The notes below the pieces were generated by a model. That model was not told where the DNA came from and did no database searches. It saw nothing but the letters and a program-made list of their open reading frames with translations. The translations under genes and the position numbers were made by a program. 64,000 bases of DNA from Acidiphilium multivorum AIU301 (GTDB lineage Bacteria; Pseudomonadota; Alphaproteobacteria; Acetobacterales; Acetobacteraceae). The first letter of the stretch is position 1; each line of letters begins with the position of its first letter. Location of the stretch: positions 434,001-498,000 of the forward strand of contig NC_015186.1 of the NCBI RefSeq assembly GCF_000202835.1. Reading direction: 5' to 3'. Positions 1 through 9,117 of this stretch are shown here, in pieces.

Positions 1-144
1 GCGGATGCTGGCGACCTTCAGGGTGATCGGCGGGAGGTAGGAATAGTCGAGCCGGGCGAAGGTCGTCGGCGCCGGCGCCTCGGTGGCGCAGGCCGACAGC
101 GCCAGCGGCGCCAGCACGATCCCGGCGAGGGCGAGGCGCCTCAT
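1..144 (-). CDS. putative lipoprotein (3' part beyond window)
   Basis: Reading leftwards from the ATG at 144-142, the frame gives a short basic N-terminus (MRRLALAG), a hydrophobic stretch and a lipobox LSAC near residue 20. This is a type II signal peptide, so the product should be a lipid-anchored envelope protein. About 48 residues are visible before the window edge and no domain can be recognised. Its start overlaps the hslO stop in an ATGA arrangement, so the two genes are probably co-transcribed and translationally coupled. Function unknown. Confidence 0.7.
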   Translation of the reverse strand, partial: MRRLALAGIVLAPLALSACATEAPAPTTFARLDYSYLPPITLKVASIR

Positions 145-1103
145 GACGCGCCTCCCGGCTCGCCGGCCGAGGCGGCAGCGGCGATCTCGCCGCGCGGGAA
201 GCGGAAATCGACATTGCAGAATTCGCACGTCATCGTGATGTCCCCGTCGATGGTCATGTGATCGAGATCGTCTCCGGAAAACCCGCCCAGCACGTCCGAG
301 AGCCGGGCGCGCGAGCAGCGGCAGCCATAGGCGAGCGGCCGCGGCCGGTCCACCGCGACGCCCTCGCCGTGAAACAGCCGGTAGAGCACGCGCTCCGGCG
401 GCAGCGTGTCGTCCAGCAGTTCCTCGTCGGTGATCGTCGCGGCGAGGATCTTCGCGGTGCGCCAGGCTTCCTCCTGCTCGGCCTCGCTCACCGCGGGGTC
501 GATGCCGCCGGCGCCGGCGATCCGCTCGATCACCAGCGCCGCGGCGCGCCAGCCCGCCGGCGTCTCGGCGGCGGCGAGGTGGATCTGGCAGGGCAGCTGC
601 TCGGAGGTCTCGAAATAATGATGCGCCATGTCCGCCAGGCTCTCGCCCTCGAGCGAGACGATGCCCTGGTGGCGCTCCATGTCCGGCCCCTGGTCCACCG
701 TGAAGGCGAGGTAGCCGTCGCCCATCATCGCCCGCGCGGTGGCCTCTTCCGGCAGCGCGATCTCGTCGGACAGCCGGGCATAGCCGCGCAGCGCCCCGCC
801 ATCGGTGCAGTCGGCGAGCAGCAGCGGCACGGCGCCGTCGCCCTTGGCCTGGAGCGAGAAACTGCCGGTGAATTTCAGCGCGGTGGCGAGGCTGGCGACC
901 AGCGCCAGCGCCTGGCCGAGCAGGGCGCGCACGTCGGGCGCGTGGTCGTGCCGGGTCAGCAGCGCGTCGGCGAGCGGGCCGAGCCGCACCAGCCGGCCGC
1001 GAACCGGCTGATTCGGGAGGAAAAACGGCGTGACACCGCGGGGCACGGCAATATCGGGCACGTCGGGCCGGGTGCGATCGAGAAAGGGCGGCAATTCGGT
1101 CAT
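141..1103 (-). CDS. hslO: Hsp33 redox-regulated chaperone
   Basis: The 320-residue product matches Hsp33, a cytosolic holdase switched on by oxidation of a zinc centre. The C-terminal zinc site is visible as GCRCS near residue 250 and TCEFC near residue 290, the CxC...CxxC pattern of the family. The N-terminal two-thirds is the usual substrate-binding and dimerisation part (FTGSFSLQAKGDGAVPLLLA, then GYLAFTVDQG). I chose the start MTELPPF because the family begins there; the open frame runs on far upstream only because of high GC. It is divergent from hldE and overlaps the downstream lipoprotein start by four bases. Confidence 0.93.
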   Translation of the reverse strand: MTELPPFLDRTRPDVPDIAVPRGVTPFFLPNQPVRGRLVRLGPLADALLTRHDHAPDVRALLGQALALVASLATALKFTGSFSLQAKGDGAVPLLLADCTDGGALRGYARLSDEIALPEEATARAMMGDGYLAFTVDQGPDMERHQGIVSLEGESLADMAHHYFETSEQLPCQIHLAAAETPAGWRAAALVIERIAGAGGIDPAVSEAEQEEAWRTAKILAATITDEELLDDTLPPERVLYRLFHGEGVAVDRPRPLAYGCRCSRARLSDVLGGFSGDDLDHMTIDGDITMTCEFCNVDFRFPRGEIAAAASAGEPGGAS

Positions 1104-1137
1104 GGCCGTTAAATAGAGGCACTGCGCCCGTTTTGCC

Positions 1138-1192
1138 ATCGCCGGCGGCGCGGCGCGCGATGCTGCGATGCAAAATCGCCGGCGGCGCGGCG
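1138..1192. repeat. 18-bp direct repeat in the hslO/hldE divergent spacer
   Basis: The sequence atcgccggcggcgcggcg occurs at 1138-1155 and again at 1175-1192, 37 bases apart, in the 144-bp spacer between the divergent hslO and hldE starts. Promoters for both genes must lie here. The repeat could be a regulator site or simply a local duplication of GC-rich DNA; nothing in the sequence separates these. Confidence 0.45.
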
Positions 1193-1247
1193 GGTCGACC
1201 TCACGAAACCGCTTGCCCGACGCCGCCGCGCAAGCTAGCGAGGCAGC

Positions 1248-2708
1248 ATGGCTGAGCATGATGATGGCGATCTGATCGCCGCGATCCGGGGGCTGGCGCG
1301 GGCGAACGTTCTTGTAGTGGGCGACCTGATGCTCGACCGCTACGCCTATGGGCGCGTCGAACGGATCAGCCCGGAGGCGCCGGTGCCGATCCTGACCGTG
1401 ACGCGCGAGATCGCGATGCCGGGCGGGGCGGGCAACGTGGTGCGCAACCTCACCGCGCTCGATGCGGCGGCCGCCTTCGTCTCGGTGGTGGGCGACGACC
1501 AGGAAGGCTCCGACCTCACCGCGCTGATCGGCGGCCAGCCGAATGTCGAGCCCTGGCTGCTGGTGGAAACCGGCCGGGCGACGACGGTGAAGACGCGCTA
1601 CATCGCCGCCGGCCAGCATCTGATCCGCGCCGACCGCGAACTGGTGATGCCGCTGACCGACAAGCTCGGCGAACGCCTGCTCAAGATCGCCTCCGACGCG
1701 ATGGCGGCGACCTCGGTCACCGTGCTGTCGGATTATCGCAAGGGCGTGCTGGCGCCCACGATCGCGCGCAACCTGATCGCCAGCGCCCGCTCGATCGGCC
1801 GCACCGTGATCGTCGATCCCAAGGGGGCGGACTGGTCGCACTATGCCGAGGCCGACGTGATCACGCCGAACCGCCGCGAACTCGCCGAAGCGGTCGGGCG
1901 CGACCTGCCGGACGAGGCCGCCATCGTCGGGGCGGCGCGCGAGGTGATCGGCCGGTTCGGCTTCGGCGCGGTGCTCTGCACCCGCTCCGAGGACGGGATG
2001 AGCCTCGTGACCGTCGATACGGTCCGGCATTATCCGGCCGAGGCCGCGGAAGTCTACGACGTCTCCGGCGCCGGCGACACGGTGGTCGCGGTGCTCGCGG
2101 CGGGGCTGGCGAGCGGCCTGCCGCTCGAGATCGCGGCGCGGCTGTCGAACATCGCCGGCGGCCTCGTGGTGGGCAAGGTCGGCACCGCCGTCGCCCGGCC
2201 GGACGACCTGGTCGACGCGGTGAAGCCGGCCTCGGGCGCGCTGCGCAAGGTCGTCACCAGGCAGGCCGCCGCCGAGGCCGCCGAGCGCTGGCGCCAGCGC
2301 GGCTGGCGCATCGGCTTCACCAATGGCTGTTTCGACCTGCTGCACCCCGGCCATGTGCATCTGCTCGAACAGGCGCGCGCCGGGTGCGACCGTCTCGTCG
2401 TCGGCCTGAACGCCGACAGTTCGGTGCGCCGGCTCAAGGGCGCGTCGCGCCCCGTCCAGCCCGAGGCGGCGCGTGCCGCCGTGCTCGCCTCGCTCGCCAG
2501 CGTCGACCTCGTCGTGATCTTCGAGGAGGACACGCCGCTCGACCTGCTCTCGGCGATCCGGCCCGATGTCCTGGTCAAGGGCGCGGACTACACGCACGAT
2601 ACCGTGGTCGGCGCGCGCGAGGTCGAGTCCTGGGGCGGGCGCGTCATGCTCGCCGAGCTGCTGCCCGGCCATTCCACCACGGCAACGGTCACCCGCCTGC
2701 GCAGCTGA
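1248..2708 (+). CDS. hldE: bifunctional heptose-7-phosphate kinase / heptose-1-phosphate adenylyltransferase
   Basis: The 486-residue protein has the two-domain layout of HldE (RfaE), which makes ADP-heptose for the inner core of lipopolysaccharide. Residues about 1-320 are a PfkB/ribokinase-type kinase, with GGAGNVVRNL near the N-terminus and the anion-hole/catalytic signature DVSGAGDTVVAV near residue 270. Residues about 340-486 are a nucleotidyltransferase with the TNGCFDLLHPGHVHLL signature (HxGH) and GLNADSSVRRLKG. The length is normal for the fused form. The start ATG at 1248 gives the expected N-terminus. Confidence 0.95.
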   Translation: MAEHDDGDLIAAIRGLARANVLVVGDLMLDRYAYGRVERISPEAPVPILTVTREIAMPGGAGNVVRNLTALDAAAAFVSVVGDDQEGSDLTALIGGQPNVEPWLLVETGRATTVKTRYIAAGQHLIRADRELVMPLTDKLGERLLKIASDAMAATSVTVLSDYRKGVLAPTIARNLIASARSIGRTVIVDPKGADWSHYAEADVITPNRRELAEAVGRDLPDEAAIVGAAREVIGRFGFGAVLCTRSEDGMSLVTVDTVRHYPAEAAEVYDVSGAGDTVVAVLAAGLASGLPLEIAARLSNIAGGLVVGKVGTAVARPDDLVDAVKPASGALRKVVTRQAAAEAAERWRQRGWRIGFTNGCFDLLHPGHVHLLEQARAGCDRLVVGLNADSSVRRLKGASRPVQPEAARAAVLASLASVDLVVIFEEDTPLDLLSAIRPDVLVKGADYTHDTVVGAREVESWGGRVMLAELLPGHSTTATVTRLRS

Positions 2709-2888
2709 ACGGCGCCGGCGCGCTTGCATCCCGCGCCGTCCCGCCCCCATATCGGTGTCTGGTCCTGTTAACCGGGCGCCGTTCCCGGAACGATCCGGCG
2801 GACACGGACATGTGCCGGCTTTGCCGAAAGCCCGCGCTGCGGTGGTCCCGTCCGGTCGCGTCGCGGCGCCGCATTCCGGAGTGTCGCC

Positions 2889-3761
2889 ATGGCCGTCAAT
2901 TCCCGGCAGTTCCGCATTCACCCGAGCGTTCCCGTCGACCTGTCGTCCTGGCCGACAGCCATCGACCCGCTCTTCGACTCGAAGCACGACTACCGCGCGG
3001 AACTGGATGACCACATCAAGCGGCTCAGCGAGATGCAGCAGCTGCTCTACGCCTCGAACCGCCATGCCGTGCTGATCATCTTCCAGGCGATGGACGCGGC
3101 CGGCAAGGATGGCGCGATCAAGCATGTGATGTCCGGCGTCAATCCGCAGGGCTGCCAGGTCTTCAGCTTCAGGCACCCGAGTGCCATGGAACTCCAGCAC
3201 GACTTCCTCTGGCGCACGACGCGCAACCTGCCCGAGCGCGGGCGGATCGGCATCTTCAACCGCTCCTATTACGAGGAGGTGCTGATCGCGCGCGTGCATC
3301 CCGAGATCCTCGCCAACGAGGGCGTGCCGGAACCGCCGTCGGGGGTCGGCTCGATCTGGGAGCACCGCTACCGCTCGATCAACGATCTCGAACGCCACCT
3401 CTCCGGGAACGGCACGAAGATCGTCAAGATCTTCCTGCACATCTCGAAGGAGGAGCAGTTGCGCCGGCTGATCGCCCGGATCGACGATCCCTCGAAGAAC
3501 TGGAAGTTCAGCACCGCCGACGTCGAGGAGCGGAAATTCTGGAACGACTACATGGCGGCGTATCAGGACTGCCTGAACGCGACCAGCACGGTCGAGGCGC
3601 CCTGGTACGCGGTGCCGGCGGATGACAAACGCAACGCCCGCCTCATCATCTCGAACATCCTGCTGGAGACGATGCAGGAGCTCGACATGAACTATCCCGA
3701 GGTGAGCAGCAAGCGGAAGAAGGAGCTCGCCCGCATCCGCGAGGATCTCGCGAAATCCTGA
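2889..3761 (+). CDS. PPK2-family polyphosphate kinase / polyphosphate:nucleotide phosphotransferase
   Basis: A 290-residue single-domain PPK2 protein. The Walker A loop is [15 protein letters not shown] near residue 65, the conserved NPQGC follows, and the Walker B region is [19 protein letters not shown] near residue 120. PPK2 enzymes transfer phosphate between polyphosphate and nucleotides, usually to phosphorylate ADP, GDP or AMP, and act in the cytoplasm. The ..GVNPQG.. context resembles the class that can act on both mono- and diphosphates, but substrate preference cannot be read from sequence alone. The gene is convergent with livF; only seven bases separate the two stop codons, leaving no room for a private terminator. 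Confidence 0.9.
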   Translation: MAVNSRQFRIHPSVPVDLSSWPTAIDPLFDSKHDYRAELDDHIKRLSEMQQLLYASNRHAVLIIFQAMDAAGKDGAIKHVMSGVNPQGCQVFSFRHPSAMELQHDFLWRTTRNLPERGRIGIFNRSYYEEVLIARVHPEILANEGVPEPPSGVGSIWEHRYRSINDLERHLSGNGTKIVKIFLHISKEEQLRRLIARIDDPSKNWKFSTADVEERKFWNDYMAAYQDCLNATSTVEAPWYAVPADDKRNARLIISNILLETMQELDMNYPEVSSKRKKELARIREDLAKS

Positions 3762-3768
3762 CGCGCCG

Positions 3769-4491
3769 TCAGGCCTTCCTGCGCTCGCCACCCAGATAGG
3801 CGGCCTGCACCTCGGGCGAGGTCAGCAGCGTCTTCGCGTTGTCCTCGATGACGAAGCGGCCGACCTCGAGCACATAGCCGCGATCGGCGAGTTTCAGCGC
3901 GCTGCGGGCGTTCTGCTCGACGATCAGGATGGTGACGCCGCTGTTGGCGATCTCGCGCAGGGTGCGGAAAATGCCCTGCACGATGATCGGCGCGAGGCCG
4001 AGGCTCGGCTCGTCGAGCAGCAGCAGGCGGGGCTTCGCCATCAGCGCCCGGCCGATCGCCAGCATCTGCTGCTCGCCGCCGGACATCGTGCCGGCGAGCT
4101 GGCTGCGGCGCTCGGCGAGGCGGGGGAACATCTGCAGCACGAAGTCGAGCGAGCCGGCAACCTCGCCCGCCGGGCGGGTGAAGGCACCGAGGCGGAGATT
4201 CTCCATCACGCTCAGCGTGCCGAACACGCGCCGCCCCTCGGGCGACTGGGCGATGCCGAGGCGCACGATCCTGTCCGCCCCCAGGCGGGTGATGTCGGTC
4301 CCCTCGAAGACGATCGAGCCGCCGCGCGGCGTCAGCAGCCCCGAGATCGTGCGCATCAGCGTGGTCTTGCCGGCGCCGTTGGCGCCGAGGATCGCCACGA
4401 TCTCGCGCGTTTCCACCCGCAGCGAGACGCCCTTCAGCGCCTCGATCTGACCGTAATTGACCTTGAGGTCGGCGATTTCGAGCAGGCTCAC
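3769..4491 (-). CDS. livF: branched-chain amino-acid ABC transporter ATP-binding protein LivF
   Basis: This 240-residue ATPase has Walker A GANGAGKTT, the ABC signature MSGGEQQM and Walker B LLLLDEPSLGLAP, followed by VEQNARSAL with the H-loop position replaced as is usual in LivF. It powers high-affinity uptake of branched-chain amino acids or related polar substrates at the inner membrane with LivG, LivM, LivH and LivK. It is the last gene of the minus-strand livKHMGF operon, and its start overlaps the livG stop by four bases. Confidence 0.92.
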   Translation of the reverse strand: MSLLEIADLKVNYGQIEALKGVSLRVETREIVAILGANGAGKTTLMRTISGLLTPRGGSIVFEGTDITRLGADRIVRLGIAQSPEGRRVFGTLSVMENLRLGAFTRPAGEVAGSLDFVLQMFPRLAERRSQLAGTMSGGEQQMLAIGRALMAKPRLLLLDEPSLGLAPIIVQGIFRTLREIANSGVTILIVEQNARSALKLADRGYVLEVGRFVIEDNAKTLLTSPEVQAAYLGGERRKA

Positions 4492-5273
4492 GATACGCCC
4501 TCCTCCTCGTCGTCATCGCGCCCGAGATAGGCCTCGATCACCTGCGCGTCGTTGCGGATGTCGTCCGGCCCGCCCTCGGCGATCTTCTGGCCGAAATTGA
4601 TCACCACGATCTTGTCGGCGACGCTCATCACCACGTTCATGTCGTGCTCGACCAGCAGTACGGTGATGCCGCTGTCGCGGATGCCGAAGATCGTCTCGCT
4701 GAGAGCGGCCGATTCATTGTCGTTCAGGCCGGCGGCCGGCTCGTCGAGAATGATCATCTTGGGATCGGCCGCTAGCGTGCGGGCAAGTTCGACGCGGCGC
4801 TGCACGCCGTAGGGCAGCGAGACCGCGCGGTCATGCGCGAACCGGTCGAGATCGAGCCGGCGCAGGATGTCGTGCGCGCGCTCGGCCAGTTCAGCCTCCT
4901 CCCGCCGCTGCGACGGCAGGCTGAGCAGCCCCTGCCACCATTGCTGGCGCACCCGCAAATGGCAGCCGGCGCGGACGTTTTCCAGCACCGACATTTCGGG
5001 AAACAGCCGGATGGTCTGGAAGGTCCGCATGATGCCGGCGGCGGCGACGAGATGCGGGCGGCGGGCGGTGATGTCCTGGCCCTCGAAGCGGATGCTGCCC
5101 TCGGTCGGCCGGTAGACGCCGGTGATCATGTTGAACACGGTCGTCTTGCCGGCGCCGTTCGGCCCGATCAGGGCGACGATCTGCCCCTTGTCGACGGTGA
5201 AGGAGAGCCTGTCGACCGCGCGCAGCCCGCCGAAGCGGATGCCGACCCCATGGAGTTCGAGCAGCGCGCTCAT
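4488..5273 (-). CDS. livG: branched-chain amino-acid ABC transporter ATP-binding protein LivG
   Basis: A 261-residue ABC ATPase, the partner of LivF. It shows Walker A GPNGAGKTT, the LivG-typical insert containing MRTFQTIRLFPEMSVLENV, signature LPYGVQRRVELAR (the family keeps this degenerate form) and Walker B MIILDEPAAGLN, then VEHDMNVVM. I used the internal ATG (MSALLELHGVG) because it overlaps the livM stop as ATGA and matches the family start; a longer open frame of eight residues exists upstream. Acts at the cytoplasmic face of the Liv permease. Confidence 0.92.
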   Translation of the reverse strand: MSALLELHGVGIRFGGLRAVDRLSFTVDKGQIVALIGPNGAGKTTVFNMITGVYRPTEGSIRFEGQDITARRPHLVAAAGIMRTFQTIRLFPEMSVLENVRAGCHLRVRQQWWQGLLSLPSQRREEAELAERAHDILRRLDLDRFAHDRAVSLPYGVQRRVELARTLAADPKMIILDEPAAGLNDNESAALSETIFGIRDSGITVLLVEHDMNVVMSVADKIVVINFGQKIAEGGPDDIRNDAQVIEAYLGRDDDEEEGVS

Positions 5274-6196
5274 GCCCGCGCCCCCCGCCGCGGCCACAGG
5301 CCCTGCGGGCGCAGCACCATCACCAGGATCATCGCGAAGCCGAAGACCAGGTAGCGGTATTGCGCGAAGTCGCGGAAGACCTGGGGCAGCACGAACATCA
5401 GCGCGGTGCCGAGCAGCACGCCGGGAATCGAGCCCTGGCCGCCGACGATGACGATGGCGAACAGCGTCACCGATTCGGTGAACTTGAAGGAGGACGGGCT
5501 GACCGTGGAGAGCTGCACCGCGAATAGCGTGCCGGCGAGCCCGGCGAGCCCGGCGCCGATGGCGAAGGCGAGCGTCTTCACCTTGCGCGGATTGACGCCG
5601 ATCGTCGTCGCGGCGAGTTCGTCCTGCTTGAGATAGCGCAGCGCGCGGCCGAATTCCGAGCCGTCGAGATTGCGCATCAGCACCAGCACGATGCCGAGCA
5701 CCACCCAGTCGAGCCAGTACATCGCGCTCTGGCTCTCGATCGGCAGGCCGAACAGCGAGGGCACGCCGATGCCGGTGATGCCGTCCGACCCGCCGGTGAG
5801 GCCGAACAGGTTGTTCTGCATCGCCAGCACGAAGATCGCGTTGAAGCCGATGCTGGCGACCAGCAGGTAGTCGCCGCGCAGGCGGATCAGCGGGGCGGCG
5901 AGCAGGGCGCCGAAGGCGGCGGCGAGCAGGATGGCGAAGGGGATGGTGAGAAAGATCGGCCAGTCGAAGGTGACGTTCAGGATCGCCGTGACATAGGCGC
6001 CGATGCCGAAATAGACGGCGTGCCCCATGTCGAACATGCCGGCGCGGCCGAGAATGATGTCTTCCGACAGGGCGACGATGCCGTAGATCGCGAAGATCGC
6101 GGCGACGGAGACCCAGGCGCTGTTCAGCGCGAGCGGCAGGAACAGGCCGAGGATCCAGACGGCGATGCCGGTGTTGCGGGTTGCGGACGCGCTCAT
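5270..6196 (-). CDS. livM: branched-chain amino-acid ABC transporter permease LivM
   Basis: A 308-residue polytopic inner-membrane permease with about eight to ten hydrophobic segments. It carries the family cytoplasmic loop GRALRYLKQDELAATTIGVNPRKVK near residue 210, which couples to the ATPases. I took the start MSASATRN, which overlaps the livH stop; an upstream in-frame extension has no hydrophobic or family character. The C-terminus ends in LRPQGLWPRRG, typical for LivM. Confidence 0.91.
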   Translation of the reverse strand: MSASATRNTGIAVWILGLFLPLALNSAWVSVAAIFAIYGIVALSEDIILGRAGMFDMGHAVYFGIGAYVTAILNVTFDWPIFLTIPFAILLAAAFGALLAAPLIRLRGDYLLVASIGFNAIFVLAMQNNLFGLTGGSDGITGIGVPSLFGLPIESQSAMYWLDWVVLGIVLVLMRNLDGSEFGRALRYLKQDELAATTIGVNPRKVKTLAFAIGAGLAGLAGTLFAVQLSTVSPSSFKFTESVTLFAIVIVGGQGSIPGVLLGTALMFVLPQVFRDFAQYRYLVFGFAMILVMVLRPQGLWPRRGARA

Positions 6197-7098
6197 CACA
6201 CCTTCTCCGCGACGCGTTCGCCCAGGAGTCCCGAAGGCCGGACCAGCAGGATTCCGATCAGCAGCGCGAAGGTGATCGCGTCCTGCCATGAGCTGGAGAT
6301 GTAGCCGGCGGCGAAGGCGTTGAAGAGGCCGAGCAGGATGCCGCCGAGCATCGCCCCCGGAATGTTGCCGATGCCGCCAAGGATGGCGGCGATGAAGGCG
6401 TAGAGCCCGTAGGTCCAGCCCATGGTGAAATAGACTTCGCGGTAATAGACGCCGATGAATAGCCCGCCGACCGCGCCGAGCGCCGGGCCGATGATGAAGA
6501 CGCTGGCGATCACTCGGTTGACGTTGATGCCCATCAGCCGCGCGGCGTCCTGGTCGATCGCCGCGGCGCGGATCGCGGTGCCGAAGCGGGTGTGGTTCAC
6601 GAACAGGTAGAGCGCCGCCATCAGCAGGAAGGAGACGATGATGATCATCACCTGCACGAAGCTGATCGAGGCGCCGGCGATGTGATAGGTCGTCGTCGGC
6701 AGCAGGCCCGAGGGGAACACGCTGACCTGGGGGCTCCAGATCAGCATGATTCCGTTCTCGATCAGCAATGACGCGCCAAGTGCCGAGACCACGGCGGCGA
6801 GGCGATCCGCCTTGCGCAGCGGCCGGTAGGCGGCGAGTTCGAGCACGACGCCGGCCACCGCCACCACCACGATCGCCGCGACGAAGGCGAGGATCAGCAG
6901 GGCGGCGCCGGGATGGCCGGCACCGCCGAGCGAGGTGAGGAAGGTGAGGCCGATGAAGGCGCCGAGGATGCAGAGATCGCCGTGGGCGAAGTTGATCAGG
7001 CGCATCACGCCATAAACCATCGTGTAGCCCAGCGCGATGAGCGCGTAGATGCCTCCGACCGTCAGGCCGTTGAAGACCTGCTGGATGAACGTTCCCAT
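6196..7098 (-). CDS. livH: branched-chain amino-acid ABC transporter permease LivH
   Basis: A 300-residue permease beginning with the recognisable LivH stretch FNGLTVGGIYALIALGYTMV and containing the NFAHGD motif and the loop GTAIRAAAIDQDAARLMGI near residue 190, which contacts the ATPases. It pairs with LivM to form the transmembrane channel. The gene lies 31 bases downstream of livK, overlaps livM, and ends LVRPSGLLGE, as the family does. Confidence 0.92.
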   Translation of the reverse strand: MGTFIQQVFNGLTVGGIYALIALGYTMVYGVMRLINFAHGDLCILGAFIGLTFLTSLGGAGHPGAALLILAFVAAIVVVAVAGVVLELAAYRPLRKADRLAAVVSALGASLLIENGIMLIWSPQVSVFPSGLLPTTTYHIAGASISFVQVMIIIVSFLLMAALYLFVNHTRFGTAIRAAAIDQDAARLMGINVNRVIASVFIIGPALGAVGGLFIGVYYREVYFTMGWTYGLYAFIAAILGGIGNIPGAMLGGILLGLFNAFAAGYISSSWQDAITFALLIGILLVRPSGLLGERVAEKV

Positions 7099-7129
7099 GA
7101 CGAAACCTCCCCCCGGCGCGACCGGCCCG

Positions 7130-8275
7130 TCAGCCGGCCTTGGGCGCCGGATAGACGATCTTGTAGCTGCCGTCGGCCTGCACCTCGAAGGCGGTGAACG
7201 GGCTGCCGACGCGCTCGCCCTTGTCGTTCCAGCGGAACTGGCCGGTCAGGCCGTCGAAGCTCTTCATCGTGTGCAGGTAGTGCTCGAGCTTCGCCGGCTT
7301 GACGCTCCTGGTCTGCTCGATCGCCTGCATCACCGCGCGCATGCCGTCGGCGTTGGTGAGGGTGAAGACCGAGGGCGGGCTCTGGTGATATTTCGCCTTG
7401 TAGGCGGCGACGAAGGCCTTGGCGGTGGGGTAGGGGAGCTGTTCCGGACCGGGCACGTTGACGATGATGGCGCCCTTCGCCGCGGAGCCGGCGATCTTGC
7501 CGAAGGCGACGTTCTGGTTGGCGTCGCCGCCGACGAAGGTCGCGGTGATGCCGAGCTGGGCCATCTGCGCCTTGATCAGGCCGCCATCCGAATAGTAGCC
7601 CGAGAAATAGATCGCATCCGGCTTCAGCGCCTTCAGCTTGGTCAGCACCGGGGTGAAGTTCTGCGAGCCGGCGGTGATGAAGGCCTTGTCGATCACCTTG
7701 CCATGGTCGGCCTTGATGTTCTTGATGACCGCATCGGCGAGGCCGGTGGCGAAGCTCGAATGGTCGGTCAGCACGGCGATGCGCTTGAAGTGGCGGACAT
7801 CGATCAGGTATTTCGCGGTGAACTTCGCCTCCGCGCTGTTCGGCGCCGCGTTGCCGAACCAGGTCTTGTAGCCGCGCGAGAGCAGCTTGTTGCTGGTGCC
7901 GTCCGAGGTCTGGATGACGTTCGAGCGCGCATAGATCGGCTCGGCCGCGAGTGCCGCGCCGCTGGTGTAGGAGCCGATCACGGCGATCACGCCGTCATTC
8001 ACGAGCTGGCGCGCGCAGATGGCGGCCTGGGAGGCCTTGCCCTCGTCGTCGCAGACCTTGACCTCGATCTTGCGGCCCAGCAGGCCGCCCTTGGCGTTCT
8101 GCTGGTCGGCGAGCAGCTTCACGGCCTTCTCGATGCCCTGGCCCTCATCGGCATAGGTGCCGGTGATGGGCGCCTGCACGCCGATCTTGATCGGCCCGGA
8201 GGCCGCGTGGGCAATGCCATACGGCGCCGCCAGAGCAACGGCCGCCGCGAGCCCGATCCCCATCTTACGAATCAT
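7130..8275 (-). CDS. livK: branched-chain amino-acid ABC transporter substrate-binding protein LivK
   Basis: A 381-residue periplasmic binding protein of the Leu/Ile/Val type. The start MIRKMGIGLAAAV gives a clear Sec signal peptide ending near AHA/AS, followed by GPIKIGVQAPITGTYADEGQ, the first strand of the family. A good ribosome site (aggag about seven bases upstream of the ATG) supports this start over the much longer open frame. It is the first gene of livKHMGF, so the transporter promoter should lie just upstream in 8276-8640. The ligand is likely a branched-chain or related amino acid; exact specificity is not readable. Confidence 0.92.
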   Translation of the reverse strand: MIRKMGIGLAAAVALAAPYGIAHAASGPIKIGVQAPITGTYADEGQGIEKAVKLLADQQNAKGGLLGRKIEVKVCDDEGKASQAAICARQLVNDGVIAVIGSYTSGAALAAEPIYARSNVIQTSDGTSNKLLSRGYKTWFGNAAPNSAEAKFTAKYLIDVRHFKRIAVLTDHSSFATGLADAVIKNIKADHGKVIDKAFITAGSQNFTPVLTKLKALKPDAIYFSGYYSDGGLIKAQMAQLGITATFVGGDANQNVAFGKIAGSAAKGAIIVNVPGPEQLPYPTAKAFVAAYKAKYHQSPPSVFTLTNADGMRAVMQAIEQTRSVKPAKLEHYLHTMKSFDGLTGQFRWNDKGERVGSPFTAFEVQADGSYKIVYPAPKAG

Positions 8276-8642
8276 CCTGATCTCCTTTTTTGATTGATTG
8301 GTCCGAGCCTGTCGCAACAGGATCGGCTTGGCAACCTTCCAGCCACGGATCGACCGCCCAGTCGGCCGCCAATCCGGCGGCCGGGCGCAAGCGGCCCGAC
8401 GGCCTTCCAGCAGGAAATGCCGGTTCGACGCAACCGGCGATGCCGCAAGTGCCGCCCGGGAGCCAGCACAAGCCGGCGAGGGGCGGAAACCCGATCCACA
8501 TCCTGTGGGCGAGGCGGAAGATTTTTCACGAATCCGCGATGTCGGCAAATCTGCGCGAAAGGTCGAGAAGTTTCTCATGGTTAAATATAATCGGCCAAAC
8601 TTGGACGCGACCCAGCCGCCCGATTTTGATGGAGGGGACCGC
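8276..8642. other. gene-free spacer upstream of livK
   Basis: About 370 bases without a convincing gene; the open frames here are GC artefacts overlapping each other on both strands. It must contain the livK operon promoter on the minus strand. A relatively AT-rich patch at about 8570-8605 is the most promoter-like part, but I cannot pick a clear -35/-10 pair for livK. Confidence 0.5.
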
Positions 8643-8671
8643 TTGCCAAGCCGAACGAACCTGAGTAATAG
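8643..8671 (+). promoter_or_regulatory. sigma-70-type promoter of tRNA-Gly
   Basis: TTGCCA at 8643-8648 and TAATAG at 8666-8671 are separated by exactly 17 bases and lie about 15 bases before the mature tRNA 5' end, the right place and spacing for a strong housekeeping promoter. Confidence 0.75.
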
Positions 8672-8685
8672 CGCCTTCACGGAGC

Positions 8686-8760
8686 GCGGGCGTAGCTCAG
8701 GGGTAGAGCACAACCTTGCCAAGGTTGGGGTCGAGGGTTCGAATCCCTTCGCCCGCTCCA
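8686..8760 (+). tRNA. tRNA-Gly (anticodon GCC)
   Basis: Seventy-five bases fold as a complete cloverleaf: acceptor GCGGGCG/CGCCCGC, D-arm GCTC/GAGC, anticodon arm CAACC/GGTTG with loop TTGCCAA (anticodon GCC), T-arm GAGGG/CCCTT with TTCGAAT, discriminator T and encoded CCA. It reads glycine GGC/GGT codons. The genes change from chromosomal to mobile-element type directly after it, which makes its 3' half the probable ICE attachment site. Confidence 0.97.
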
Positions 8761-8791
8761 GATTTCCTAGGGAAAATCAAGGACTTCGAAG

Positions 8792-8812
8792 CGGCCCTCT
8801 GGGGCCGTTTTT
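8792..8812 (+). terminator. rho-independent terminator after tRNA-Gly
   Basis: CGGCCC (8792-8797), loop TCTG, GGGCCG (8802-8807), then five T. It lies 31 bases after the tRNA and would end the tRNA transcript. Confidence 0.8.
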
Positions 8813-9117
8813 GCTTCCAAGTCCCCTTCGGCGGCAATTCGGAAGCGGAGTGGAAGCACCATGCAGAAAGTCGGCGGCGGCGGAATCGCAGGTTCGGCGG
8901 TTCCAATCTGGAGTCGAAGCGCCGCTCGGCGGGGGACAGCACCTGGCGGGCCTCGCCCGCCGCGCGACGGGCGGCCACATGGTGGACGGCACTGAAACCG
9001 CACCCCGACGGCCAGTGGCGGGATTGGCCCCATTTCTAGCCACCGCCAGCACCTACGGCTTTCGCCCCAGGTCAGGACTGCCAGCGAGCCGGCAGTCGGT
9101 GTAGTGATAGGCCACCG
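8813..9117. other. gene-free spacer, presumed left end of the ICE
   Basis: About 300 bases with only overlapping open frames of no family character on either strand. No integrase or excisionase is found here, although many tRNA-Gly elements place one next to the tRNA. The promoter of the SRAP gene should lie at its right end. Confidence 0.45.

Noticed and set aside
1104-3791. Long minus-strand open frame running through hldE and PPK2 into hslO
   Set aside because: It is antisense to two well-recognised genes and has no family character before the HslO start; high GC removes stop codons in the antisense frames.
8697-8978. Minus-strand frame encoding a peptide with GAGEGIRTLDPNLGKVVLYP
   Set aside because: This is the well-known spurious translation of the antisense strand of a tRNA gene; the tRNA-Gly explains it.
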